Shown here: positions 55,971 to 64,000 of the stretch, in pieces
Layout: each line of letters begins with the position of its first letter
Numbering within the stretch: the first letter of the stretch is position 1
From: an uncultured Cellvibrionales bacterium
Lineage (GTDB): Bacteria; Pseudomonadota; Gammaproteobacteria; Pseudomonadales; Dasaniaceae
Assembly: GCA_913019905.1 (NCBI GenBank)
Contig: CAJVZD010000010.1
Coordinates: 62,001-126,000 of the forward strand
DNA: 64,000 nt
Direction of reading: 5' to 3'
Program-made: the position numbers and the translations under genes
Notes under the pieces: model-generated
Seen by the model: the letters and a program-made list of their open reading frames with translations, nothing else
The model's database searches: none
What the model was told of the DNA's origin: nothing

Positions 55971-57401
55971 ATGCGCAGCGCTGATATTGGAATTGGTATC
56001 GATTTCGGGACATCAAATTCGGCCGCAGCCTGGTTTGATGGCAAGAACGTACGCATGATCCCATTAGAACAATACAGCGAAGTGATGCCAACGGCCCTGC
56101 ACCTGGACCGCGAATACCAATCAACCACGGGATCTGATGCAATAAAGAGGTATGTCGAGGAAAACAGGGGGCGCCGCGTCGAAATGGTTGCCGAAATCAT
56201 TGGTCAGGCCTCACAATCAGTGCAAGACCCGGACGCCGATCGCGGCAATATTTACGGATCCCTGGTTGATCGAAGCCTACCGGGACGCTTAATTTTGGGG
56301 GTAAAAAGACTACTCGGAAACAAACAGCAAGACACCCTGGAAATATTCGGGCGGAACTTTCGGTTGGTGGCGCTAATAACGCCCATCTTGATAAGGCTTC
56401 AAAATACGATTAATCACACCATACCGGTGCCGTTAAGGAGAATACATATTGGACGACCGGTCGAATTTGAAGGCACTAATTCTCTTGCCATTGAACGCTT
56501 AAAAGAATCCAGTGATTATGCGGGTTACTCCCACATCTCCTTTTTTCCAGAGCCATTAGCTGCAACGCTTAGCTTCTTACATGGCCAAACAACAATGGCT
56601 AACGGTATTACCCTGGCGGTCGATTTCGGCGGAGGCACCCTGGATTTTTGCTTGGTAGAATGTACTTCTTCCAATGGAACAAAAGGACGCCGGAACCGGG
56701 AAAACCTTCAGTTTAAAGTACTGGGTACCAGTGGTTTAGCGATGGGGGGAGATCACATAGACCAACTGATTTTCGAAAATTTAATCTTCCCGGAATTAGG
56801 TAAAGGTGAGAGATGGTCACGGACGGTCGATGGCACGATAGTAGACACGCCATTTCCCTTTCAGGATTATGAGCAAGGTCTCTTAAACTGGGCCATCACC
56901 TACAAACTCAATCAAAATCAGTTTACCGCCAGAATCGCTGAGTGTATTCACTCCAGTTCAGACTCATCGACAGTCAAGTTTGAGCGCTTACGCGATACAA
57001 TCCAACATAATTACAGTTTCAATATATTTTCAGCAATAAAAGAGGCAAAAGCACAACTGTCTGACATTGAGGAAACTGTCCTTAGCATCCCCGAGCTAGA
57101 TATGAACGTCCCTTTTCGAAGGGATCAGTTCAATGCGATTATTGCCGATCTATTGAGGCTTATTGAAGACAAAATATGTCAGCTATTCAGTGAGACACAA
57201 TTAGATTTCCATCACGTTAGTCGTGTAGTCAGAACGGGGGGGTCGTCAAACATTAGCGCTGTTGTTGAATTGTTGGAACGCTATTTCCCTGAAAAAGTGG
57301 TTCAACACGATCCGTTTAATAGCGTGGCATCCGGGTTAGCGATCGCGAATTATTTTGATCATCAAATAGATTATGCAGACGATGAAGCAACTCTGACTTA
57401 G
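55971..57401 (+). CDS. Hsp70 family protein, YegD-like
   Basis: The 476-residue protein has the actin-like ATPase marks of Hsp70: IGIDFGTSNSAAAWFDG (phosphate 1), FFPEPLAATLSF, LAVDFGGGTLDFCLVE (phosphate 2) and VVRTGGSSNISAVVELL (adenosine). It lacks the substrate-binding domain and lid of DnaK, like E. coli YegD. Its length fits an ATPase domain with the YegD insertion. It follows the hybrid kinase by 87 bp on the same strand, so they may be cotranscribed. Partner or substrate is unknown. Confidence 0.88.
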   Translation: MRSADIGIGIDFGTSNSAAAWFDGKNVRMIPLEQYSEVMPTALHLDREYQSTTGSDAIKRYVEENRGRRVEMVAEIIGQASQSVQDPDADRGNIYGSLVDRSLPGRLILGVKRLLGNKQQDTLEIFGRNFRLVALITPILIRLQNTINHTIPVPLRRIHIGRPVEFEGTNSLAIERLKESSDYAGYSHISFFPEPLAATLSFLHGQTTMANGITLAVDFGGGTLDFCLVECTSSNGTKGRRNRENLQFKVLGTSGLAMGGDHIDQLIFENLIFPELGKGERWSRTVDGTIVDTPFPFQDYEQGLLNWAITYKLNQNQFTARIAECIHSSSDSSTVKFERLRDTIQHNYSFNIFSAIKEAKAQLSDIEETVLSIPELDMNVPFRRDQFNAIIADLLRLIEDKICQLFSETQLDFHHVSRVVRTGGSSNISAVVELLERYFPEKVVQHDPFNSVASGLAIANYFDHQIDYADDEATLT

Positions 57402-57965
57402 AGAAAATGCCCCGCAACCCAGGCGCAAAAAATCAAAACTCAAAACTCAAAAATGGGTCCAGAAAAAATGGACTTCCCGTACCGATGGCGTTTCTCGACA
57501 CAGGCTCAAGGGATTTTCTCGGCCACGAACGGAATAAACACAACAAGTAGCTAATCATGAGCTGACGTAAACCTCTACGCAGTAGAAGTATCCATTCTCA
57601 CATCCGTTTCGGACCATTCTCTCCCAAAGGACATCTTTTATCCAAATGGCTCGACAAATTCTCAAATGTGAACTTTGTCACTGCCGAATACTGAACTAAG
57701 TTATGCGGTTTGCCTGCCATAGGGTGAAGGCTATCGTCCCGGCTATCGTCCCGGCTATCGTCCCGGCTATCGTCCCGGCTATCGTCGGTAATATAGCCGC
57801 GTTTTCGATAAAGTCATCGTACTCTGAGTGAACGTTTTGCGAGCATACGTCGTAGAGATCAGTCCTTGATCAGGACCAAAAGTAGATTCACTCCCAGAAT
57901 TCGAGTCCCGAAAGGATAGTTCTGCTTCATAATTTGAGTTTTTAAAGTCAACTCTCAAGTAACAA
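57402..57965. other. Gap between Hsp70-like and HTH-receiver genes
   Basis: About 560 bp between converging genes, with no supported gene. It holds a 12-bp tandem repeat (listed). GTCCA/TGGAC near 57455 is only a weak hairpin. Confidence 0.55.
57729..57786. repeat. 12-bp tandem repeat, almost five copies
   Basis: GGCTATCGTCCC repeats four times perfectly (57729-57776) and the fifth unit is truncated or changed (GGCTATCGTC then GG). It lies between converging genes. Confidence 0.92.
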
Positions 57966-58538
57966 TTAAGCGATACCCAGCGCCATAAATAACCTATTTT
58001 TGTCCAAAGGTTTTGACAAACAAATTTCAGCACCGGCCAACAATATCCGATCAACATTGTTTTGGCTTCCGTAACCCGTCATTGCGACCAACCGAATGTG
58101 TCTGGTTGTAATGTCGCCTTTCAGACGACTACAGGTTTCGAACCCATCCATACCCGGCATCATAATATCCAGTAGAATCAGGTCTGGCTGAAAGCCCACT
58201 ACTTTTTGGCCTGCGTCAAAACCATCAACCGCCACCTCCACCGTTTCAATACCGGGTTGCTCGGCGAGTAGCTCCGCTAAATATCCACGCAATTGCCTGT
58301 CGTCGTCGACAATCAGAACTCTGAGATCGCGATTCTGGCGAGTTTTTATCGCAATATCGCGCGTTCTGGCGAAAGCGTAAATGTCCCGCATCAGAAAACG
58401 CCTATGCCCACCTGCTGTCACTTGTGCAGGTAAAAGACCTTTGGACGCCCATAGCCTAATGGAGGCGGTTGATACCATTAATAGCTCTGCTGCCTCTACT
58501 GGCGTGAGATAGAGACGTTCCCTGGGCAATTTGGCCAT
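57966..58538 (-). CDS. Helix-turn-helix protein with C-terminal receiver domain
   Basis: The 190-residue protein joins an N-terminal MerR/excisionase-type DNA-binding domain (about 9-60: TPVEAAELLMVSTASIRLW and a GGHRRF recognition turn) to a C-terminal receiver (about 72-190: LIVDDD, D124 as phospho-acceptor in LLDIMMPGMDG, T154, K176). Most response regulators have the receiver first, so the order is reversed. It is a plausible output or partner of the hybrid kinase nearby, but that is inferred only from position. Start: ATG behind GAAGGGAA. Confidence 0.85.
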   Translation of the reverse strand: MAKLPRERLYLTPVEAAELLMVSTASIRLWASKGLLPAQVTAGGHRRFLMRDIYAFARTRDIAIKTRQNRDLRVLIVDDDRQLRGYLAELLAEQPGIETVEVAVDGFDAGQKVVGFQPDLILLDIMMPGMDGFETCSRLKGDITTRHIRLVAMTGYGSQNNVDRILLAGAEICLSKPLDKNRLFMALGIA

Positions 58539-59003
58539 ATCATTTCCCTTCTGAATAGAATTTCATCGCCTTGAAAAGAGAGACACACAAACTATCTGCG
58601 TCGATCCGTATTCTACAGATGATCTCTATTTGCGATATATGCGATTTTAACGCTTTAGATGACATTAGCGTTATTGTCGATTTATGTCAAATCTAGCAAT
58701 ACACAGCGACCCAATGTCAGTAGCGACAAACCTGCTACTGGCTCAAGCGGTTGAAATGCCGGAACCCCCACTCCCCTGCTACCAATGCCACGGACTCTAT
58801 TTTTAGCACGCCAGATTTTTATCGATACCGCGGGCTCTGCTATGGATATTTCTTTTACTCGTGACCTTTAGCACTACCCAAAAATAACAATCAACAGCCA
58901 GTTAGCCCGCACGCATTTGCACAATTTTGACCGTAGCTAATATTGACAAACGACTGGCACTAGTAAACACTTGACAGATCAACTATATATCACGGAACAA
59001 AAT
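58539..59003. other. Divergent gap between HTH-receiver and MarR genes
   Basis: About 465 bp with no supported gene. A TTGACA at 58943-58948 with a TAAACA 15 bp on (58964-58969) could drive the MarR gene, though the spacing is short. Confidence 0.4.
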
Positions 59004-59432
59004 ATGCCCAGCCCTAACCCTCCTATGACCCTGCTTCTTAAACTCACTTCACTTCACACACATCTACTTAAGAAAGTCGATCAAAGTCTAGGCGTTCACG
59101 GAATAAGTTTTACCGAGTTTTTGGTCATGTATCATTTGCAAAGCTCAGCTAACGAAACGATGCGGAGAATCGACTTGGCCGACAGCATCGGCTTGAGCGC
59201 ATCAGGTGTCACCCGACTTCTCATGCCGATGCAAAAAATAGGACTGGTAGAAAAGGAGGTTAACCCACGTGATGCACGTGTTAGTTTGGTAAAAATCACC
59301 AAAGCAGGAAAAAAGATGTTTGCAAATGCTTCGGTGAGTATTGAACATGTGATCGGGCAAATATCCAAACCCCTAAACACTAAACAACTCGCAGACTTCA
59401 TGAAGCTAACTGATCTTCTTCGCGGAAAATAG
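59004..59432 (+). CDS. MarR family transcriptional regulator
   Basis: Product of 142 residues from the ATG at 59004 (an in-frame TTG at 58971 would add 11). The winged helix is clear: MRRIDLADSIGLSASGVTRLL (recognition helix), IGLVEKEVNPRDARVSLVKITKAGKKMF (wing). MarR proteins bind DNA as dimers and are released by small aromatic or acyl ligands, which would fit the catabolic setting. Its target could be its own promoter, the divergent gene or a remote gene. GGA lies ten bases before the ATG. No effector can be named. Confidence 0.9.
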   Translation: MPSPNPPMTLLLKLTSLHTHLLKKVDQSLGVHGISFTEFLVMYHLQSSANETMRRIDLADSIGLSASGVTRLLMPMQKIGLVEKEVNPRDARVSLVKITKAGKKMFANASVSIEHVIGQISKPLNTKQLADFMKLTDLLRGK

Positions 59433-59553
59433 AGAAAAAATCAGCCATTCATAGTCACTGGGTAATACAAACGTGTCTTGGAAGATTCCCGAATCACTGT
59501 AGAACCGGATATATGGACGACTGGCAAACTGGCGAACCGACTAACATGTTGTG

Positions 59554-60150
59554 TTAATAGCCTAGTCGGTCAAATTCGTCCATATTTTCCAGTAACAAAT
59601 AAATACTCTGTTCAACCGGTTCTCGGCTCTGAGCTTTAGACAATTGCCGCATGCTATCTACGATGGCAATCCACCATAACATATGTACCGCACTTAACTG
59701 TGCCGCGACGGGAATCATATCGCGAGCAAGAGAGAGCGTTTCTACACTTTCACTTTTAAGCGAAGTCATGCTACGCAAATTAAGGCGGTTATCCTTAAGC
59801 TCTTTCATCAGGCGGCTGACGATTTCCAGATCTTGTTCCAATACCTTTGTTTCGGTCGGCTCATTATTTGGGGCTAGAAACGCAATATCCAAATGAGATA
59901 AAATTCCACGCAAAGAACCCCGCAAACTAAGCCATATTTCCTTGCGACGAGAACGCTCTCTAGCGTTTTGAATGATTGACAATAAACCAACCAAAAAGAA
60001 TCCTTCCAAACAAAACCCTATCAATTCAGGTAATAAGTTGTCGTGAAACGCTCCTCCGGTAGGCGCCATAAAGAAAAAAACCAACAGACCAAACCCGGCG
60101 AGCCCAAAAATCGCCAATGGCGCAATGAGCAACATCTTAGTTGTATTCAT
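59554..60150 (-). CDS. Unknown membrane protein, second gene of a two-gene operon
   Basis: I do not recognise this family. The 198-residue protein has two N-terminal membrane helices (about 7-28 and 41-62), then a basic turn (NARERSRRKEIW) and a long soluble helical part with KVLEQDLEIVSRLMKELKD, MTSLKSESVETLSLARDMIP and EPVEQSIYLLLENMDEF. The topology suggests both ends in the cytoplasm and a signalling or assembly role. The start ATG overlaps the stop of the upstream gene (ATGA), so the two are coupled. Confidence 0.7.
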   Translation of the reverse strand: MNTTKMLLIAPLAIFGLAGFGLLVFFFMAPTGGAFHDNLLPELIGFCLEGFFLVGLLSIIQNARERSRRKEIWLSLRGSLRGILSHLDIAFLAPNNEPTETKVLEQDLEIVSRLMKELKDNRLNLRSMTSLKSESVETLSLARDMIPVAAQLSAVHMLWWIAIVDSMRQLSKAQSREPVEQSIYLLLENMDEFDRLGY

Positions 60151-60725
60151 GATTGCTTGTCAGTCCCGTTCAATACTTCATTTTCTTCTTCGGCCAAAGC
60201 AACAATCACTCGAGCAATTTTCTTGGCTTCGCGAGTGCTTAAGTCCAACGGTAAATTCTGCACATAAACCATACAGTCATCCCGCAGGGGAATAGATATA
60301 ATTTCATTCGTTTTATCACTTGTTGACAGGCTAATATCTTCCAGCGCTTTCTCCTCGCGAGTCATTTCTTTGCTGGATATTTTATGGCGTTTGTCTTTTC
60401 GCAATGAATCTCCGCCGATCGAAAAGAAAGCGCTGGGATTATCAACCCAGGAAAAATAGTCGTGTAGTGCCGCCTTCGCGCGTTTGTTATAAAGGCTCAA
60501 AACTTCAGGTCGAATACTGCTGTCATTAATTTTGTGAATTCGGGTACAGAGAATATCAACGTCGATTTTCCTAATGTCTTGCTCTTCCGGCGCAGTCAAT
60601 TCACAAAACAGCTGCTCCACTGCGTTAATGCGACTTCGGGCGACGGCCGGATTCAATATCCCCTCTATTGTCGATTGACGCAAAAATTGAAGCAGGCGAT
60701 CATGGGTATAGTCTTCTTTTGACAT
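60147..60725 (-). CDS. Unknown soluble protein, first gene of a two-gene operon
   Basis: I do not recognise this family with certainty. The 192-residue protein is charged and helical. Its first 95 residues (LLQFLRQSTIEGILNPAVAR, RAKAALHDYFSWVDN) look like the SAM-like core-binding domain seen in tyrosine recombinases, with no catalytic domain. The end is different: MVYVQNLPLDLSTREAKKIARVI is a compact beta-helix unit. No signal peptide. It precedes the membrane protein gene and overlaps it by four bases, so the two probably act together. It could bind DNA or a protein partner. Confidence 0.65.
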   Translation of the reverse strand: MSKEDYTHDRLLQFLRQSTIEGILNPAVARSRINAVEQLFCELTAPEEQDIRKIDVDILCTRIHKINDSSIRPEVLSLYNKRAKAALHDYFSWVDNPSAFFSIGGDSLRKDKRHKISSKEMTREEKALEDISLSTSDKTNEIISIPLRDDCMVYVQNLPLDLSTREAKKIARVIVALAEEENEVLNGTDKQS

Positions 60726-60872
60726 TAGTAAAACCTTTCGAATTTTTTCTCGCTAATTATAAACAAAATCTTTCCCCATCCCTATGACCAGCAAAGCATT
60801 CTTGTTCTCTCAATATAGAGAAAACTCAAATCATTTCCACCTTAAAAAGTAGCGGTCATTGCGCACGACCTC

Positions 60873-62759
60873 TTACATGGAAAGATATTTAGCATTCTCT
60901 TTTTTTACATAATCGATGAATTCGTTTTCTGGCAATGCCGGAGCCCAATAAAACCCTTGAGCGTAATCGCACTTCATCGCGGTAACCGCGTCGGCCGTTT
61001 CTTTATCTTCGACACCTTCGGCCACAATTTTTAGCTTAAGACTTGCAGCCATGTGAGATATCGCCTCGATAATGGCTTTGTCCTGATCGTCGACCAAGAG
61101 ACGAGAAATGAATGATCGATCGATTTTCAGAATCCCCACTTCCATTTTCTTCAAGTAGCCTAAATTGGAATAACCGGTCCCAAAATCATCGATCGATAAC
61201 TTAACCCCCAAAGTACGAATTTCCGTTAACAGGGCCCGAAGTTTTTCAGAATCGTCGATAACTGTCGACTCTGTTAGTTCTAATTCCAGTTTCTCGGGGG
61301 GTAGTTGATTCATCACTAGCGCATTTTCGACAATAGTAAGAAGATTACCACGCTTTAACTGCAGCGCTGCAACATTGACAGCGACTGATAGATCCACAAA
61401 GCCATGCTCAGCCCAACGCTTACAGGCATGGCAAGCTTCCTGAATGATCCATTCGCCAAGCTCGATAATAAGGCCCGAACTTTCGGCTAATGGAATAAAG
61501 GCCTGAGGTGCTATCATCCCTTCTTTAGGATGTTCCCAACGAATCAAGGCTTCAGCGCCGATAACCTTGCCACTCTTCAAATCAATCTTTGGCTGAAAAA
61601 ATAAAGTGAATTGTTTTTCTGCAATAGCCCGGCGCATAGCGGATAACAACTGCACACCATGTTCAGCATTTTGTTCCATTTCACTATTGTAAAATCGATA
61701 ATTGTTACGCCCATGGTCTTTGGCATAATACATTGCCATGTCCGCTTTTTGTAAGATCGCATCGAAGCTGTTACCGTCGGTCGGTGCGACCGCTATACCA
61801 ATAGATAAACTAGACGTGACCGATACACCGCTAATTTCTATGGGTGATCTAACTTCTTCAAGTATTTTCTCTGCAATTGAGGATATTTGTTGCTCGGAGG
61901 AAATTGATTCCAATATGACAAGAAACTCGTCTCCGCCCTGACGACATACCGTATCAGTATTCCGGACTACCTTCTTCAAAGATCTGGCGATTTCGGTTAG
62001 TAAAAAATCGCCAGAACTGTGTCCAAAGGAGTCGTTTATCGTTTTAAATTTGTCGAGATCCAGAAACATTAAGCAAGTCATTGTCCCCTCTCGCTCTGCA
62101 AGTAACTGAGCGTGTTCAAAACGATCTTTCGCCAGTACTCGATTGGGTAAATTAGTCAAACTGTCGTAATTTACCAAATGCTGAATCCGCCGCTCCGACA
62201 GGGTAACACGTTCATTTTCAGCAGAAAGCTGCATTAAAGTATTACGTAAATCGCTGGATAGCAACCAAATACAAAAAGCCGTTAGCAACAAAATAACGGT
62301 AATGAGTGCCGCTGATGACAGGTTACCCTTGGACGGCACACTCACCATCCATTCGGCACTATTCGCATACCCAAGCAATAGCAGATTCACAATAAAGTAA
62401 CTCAACAAAAGCAAAAATATCTTTCTATTTCCTAACAGCGCCGAAAATGCCAGCAAGCATGGGAATGCGAACACTGACTCGTCACTGAGTCCTCCCGAGC
62501 TCCACATCAACAACGTCGTATACAGAGCAAGTATACTGATCAATACTATGGCAGCGGCATCAAGCCTTTTCGCATTAATATAGAAAAGCACGCTGGTAAG
62601 CAGCACCATGACAATAGCGGTGGTGACCGAATACCAAACCGGATCAAAATAGAACAATAAAAGAGTAATACCAGAAAGAGAAAATTCGATTGACCAAAAT
62701 AGTTGGCGAAGCCGCTGGGCTCTAATATTGTCCTGATCACTCCGATGGGTGTGGTCCAT
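60873..62759 (-). CDS. Membrane GGDEF-EAL protein (cyclic-di-GMP turnover)
   Basis: The 628-residue protein has six or so N-terminal membrane helices (about 22-190), a GGDEF domain (about 205-360) with the intact GGDEF motif at 275-279, and an EAL domain (about 375-620) with EAL at 403-405 and further metal/catalytic motifs NVAALQLKRG, ELTESTVID and DDFGTGYSNLGYLKKM. Both active-site motifs look complete, so it could make or break c-di-GMP. GGDEF-EAL proteins often do one or the other under control of the sensor. The sensing part is the membrane domain; its signal is unknown. Together with the YfiR-type kinase upstream it suggests c-di-GMP-linked control here. Confidence 0.93.
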   Translation of the reverse strand: MDHTHRSDQDNIRAQRLRQLFWSIEFSLSGITLLLFYFDPVWYSVTTAIVMVLLTSVLFYINAKRLDAAAIVLISILALYTTLLMWSSGGLSDESVFAFPCLLAFSALLGNRKIFLLLLSYFIVNLLLLGYANSAEWMVSVPSKGNLSSAALITVILLLTAFCIWLLSSDLRNTLMQLSAENERVTLSERRIQHLVNYDSLTNLPNRVLAKDRFEHAQLLAEREGTMTCLMFLDLDKFKTINDSFGHSSGDFLLTEIARSLKKVVRNTDTVCRQGGDEFLVILESISSEQQISSIAEKILEEVRSPIEISGVSVTSSLSIGIAVAPTDGNSFDAILQKADMAMYYAKDHGRNNYRFYNSEMEQNAEHGVQLLSAMRRAIAEKQFTLFFQPKIDLKSGKVIGAEALIRWEHPKEGMIAPQAFIPLAESSGLIIELGEWIIQEACHACKRWAEHGFVDLSVAVNVAALQLKRGNLLTIVENALVMNQLPPEKLELELTESTVIDDSEKLRALLTEIRTLGVKLSIDDFGTGYSNLGYLKKMEVGILKIDRSFISRLLVDDQDKAIIEAISHMAASLKLKIVAEGVEDKETADAVTAMKCDYAQGFYWAPALPENEFIDYVKKENAKYLSM

Positions 62760-62944
62760 TATTTACTCAAGATTTTCACACATTAGCCTGAAGAATAAAC
62801 TGCATGCGACAATCTGTCCACGCAGCGAACACATTTCTTTGAGAAGGCGTGTATTATTCGCCATCACTGTCTAATAGTACTTCCGGTGCGGAAAACAACT
62901 ATAGTTTTCGCCACAATGCTGTTTCGCGTTAATGGCTAAAATTC

Positions 62945-63901
62945 TTACTTTTTTAGCCACTCTATAAAGCTAACAGTCGATGCAATCAACCTGTTTCTAG
63001 GTGTTTCCAACAATGCGGCATGATCGCCACCGGCAAGAATAATCCATTGCTTGTTGGGGTTTGAAAATGCGGGAAAAACGTTAGCATGAACAGACGTATT
63101 TGCCAGCGGATCAAACTCAGCTTGCAACAGTAAAACCGGCACTGTAACTCTTCCTGCCGCTAACTGGTTCCACTCATGCATTTTATTCCAGTCCGCACGA
63201 ATTGGGTCCGCAGCTAAGGCGTGCCGCACATATTCATCAATGGCAAGCTGGCTAATTGAGTTGGGGACAATGAAATCGCTAGCAGCATTTTTCGCCGTAT
63301 TCTGAGCTCTAAGCGGCGCAACTAAATCCTCTACACCGACTGAGGCAGATTCAGGAAAAGGGGCTTCAGGCCTAATCGGATATCCAAACAAGATGATCGA
63401 AAGAATATTTTTCGGGTATTTTTGAGCCGCGAGCTGTGTAATCATAGACCCCAGGGACCACCCCCAAACATGGATTTTCTTTCCTGTTTTAACACTAATC
63501 CAGTCTAACACTAGCGATAAATCCTTCGCGGCTTTATCGGGTGAATTCCATCCACTACTATCTCGAGGGGTATCACCATAACCCCGAGCGTCTATCGCCC
63601 AAACCGTGTAGCCCATTTTGTTAAAGCCGTCCATCAAAGACAAATCTTCACCCGGAACTTGCAAATCAAAATCTGGCAAAGAACTCCACGTCCTGCCGTG
63701 ATGGAAAATAATCTGTCCCTTTGAATTAGCGACCGACTTTTCCCACAAAGCTATCGGGTGTCCGTCAGACATGACAATATGTTTCTTAAGTGATGTCCTC
63801 GGCGCGCTGCTTTCTGACGCACTGGCTGTACAACCATTCGTCATCGATAACAATACGAAAAAAACCGACATCAGTGTGGGTGAAAGACGTTTATAACTCA
63901 T
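62945..63901 (-). CDS. Secreted alpha/beta hydrolase, probable lipoprotein
   Basis: The 318-residue protein has an N-terminal leader (FFVLLSMTNGC) whose Cys could be a lipobox, though the residues before it are not ideal. The hydrolase fold shows IIFHHGRTWSSLPDF, AIDARGYGDTPRDSSGW, the nucleophile elbow GWSLGSMI (Ser), Asp in QAEFDPLANTS and the His in GGDHAALLE. The catalytic triad is complete. Substrate unknown. It stands alone at the right end of the window, with AAATC before the ATG and no clear ribosome site. Confidence 0.82.
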   Translation of the reverse strand: MSYKRLSPTLMSVFFVLLSMTNGCTASASESSAPRTSLKKHIVMSDGHPIALWEKSVANSKGQIIFHHGRTWSSLPDFDLQVPGEDLSLMDGFNKMGYTVWAIDARGYGDTPRDSSGWNSPDKAAKDLSLVLDWISVKTGKKIHVWGWSLGSMITQLAAQKYPKNILSIILFGYPIRPEAPFPESASVGVEDLVAPLRAQNTAKNAASDFIVPNSISQLAIDEYVRHALAADPIRADWNKMHEWNQLAAGRVTVPVLLLQAEFDPLANTSVHANVFPAFSNPNKQWIILAGGDHAALLETPRNRLIASTVSFIEWLKK

Positions 63902-64000
63902 TGATAAGATCTCTATGCCTTACAATTTGTAAGATTAAGTTAACATTGATATGTTGGTTGCAATTCCAATTTTCAGCTTTTTGGCTTGCGCCGTAAAAGA

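Noticed and set aside
57729-57786. CRISPR array
   Set aside because: The 12-mers are contiguous with no spacers; it is a tandem repeat.
63935-64000. Possible C-terminal end of a minus-strand gene, 21 codons ending ISMLT then stop
   Set aside because: Only 66 bp is visible at the edge; too short to support.
63951-64000. Possible start of a + strand gene reading MLVAIPIFSFLACAVK
   Set aside because: No ribosome site and only 16 codons before the edge; the minus-strand frame is as likely.

Overview
The window reads as the chromosome of a free-living, heterotrophic Gram-negative bacterium, most likely a marine gammaproteobacterium (a Cellvibrionales/Spongiibacteraceae-like lineage is my guess, not proven). 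The grounds are outer-membrane-type lipoproteins, a DedA protein, a CsgG-like protein, PQQ- and cytochrome-c-linked periplasmic oxidation, a high density of acyl-CoA enzymes, and Shine-Dalgarno-led genes with moderate base composition. I saw no rRNA, no tRNA, no insertion sequence, no phage genes and no CRISPR array. About 50 protein genes can be supported.

Layout. 1-5.5 kb: a cut-off DedA gene, a small solute-binding protein, a TPR/transglutaminase lipoprotein, an M61 peptidase and a short-chain dehydrogenase (SDR). 5.5-13.6 kb: a crotonase-fold enzyme, an SDR, an MFS transporter, an SGNH esterase, an IPNS-like Fe/2-oxoglutarate dioxygenase, a YeeZ-like NAD-binding protein whose start is unusual, and a Tat-exported epoxide-hydrolase-like enzyme. 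13.6-16 kb: dapA behind a terminator-like hairpin, then a CsgG-SH3 protein. 16-20 kb: a tightly overlapping operon of parvulin PPIase, HupE/UreJ-like protein and SulP transporter. 20-29 kb: AtoE-type transporter, DUF3604 lipoprotein, luciferase-like monooxygenase, S-formylglutathione hydrolase, and a PQQ dehydrogenase diverging from a small cytochrome c.

29.4-37 kb is a catabolic block on the + strand: crotonase, APH-type kinase, PhyH dioxygenase, MDR reductase, second crotonase, acyl-CoA dehydrogenase and an alpha/beta hydrolase. An APH-type kinase close to an acyl-CoA dehydrogenase recalls human ACAD10/11 and the Lva levulinate pathway, where 4-hydroxyacyl-CoA is phosphorylated and then converted to enoyl-CoA. 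The dehydrogenase here lacks the usual C-terminal catalytic Glu and keeps the alternative one. 37-53 kb: omega-amidase with methionine aminotransferase, a zinc-ribbon/FGE-domain protein, NhaC antiporter, a DUF4214-Sel1 protein, a SnoaL-like protein, two acyl-CoA synthetases, an MlrC-type M81 peptidase and a coniferyl-aldehyde-type dehydrogenase.

53-64 kb is rich in signalling: a YfiR-domain hybrid histidine kinase, a YegD-like Hsp70, a helix-turn-helix/receiver fusion, a MarR regulator, a two-gene unknown membrane operon, a membrane GGDEF-EAL protein and a secreted alpha/beta hydrolase.

Across the window the gaps between genes repeatedly carry short tandem repeats (units of 6-19 bp), each with a different unit. 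The most interesting points are the hairpin directly before dapA, the non-ATG/GTG/TTG start of the YeeZ-like gene, the kinase/acyl-CoA dehydrogenase pair, the CsgG-SH3 fusion, the zinc-ribbon FGE-like protein, the YfiR-hybrid kinase and the unknown operon near 60 kb.
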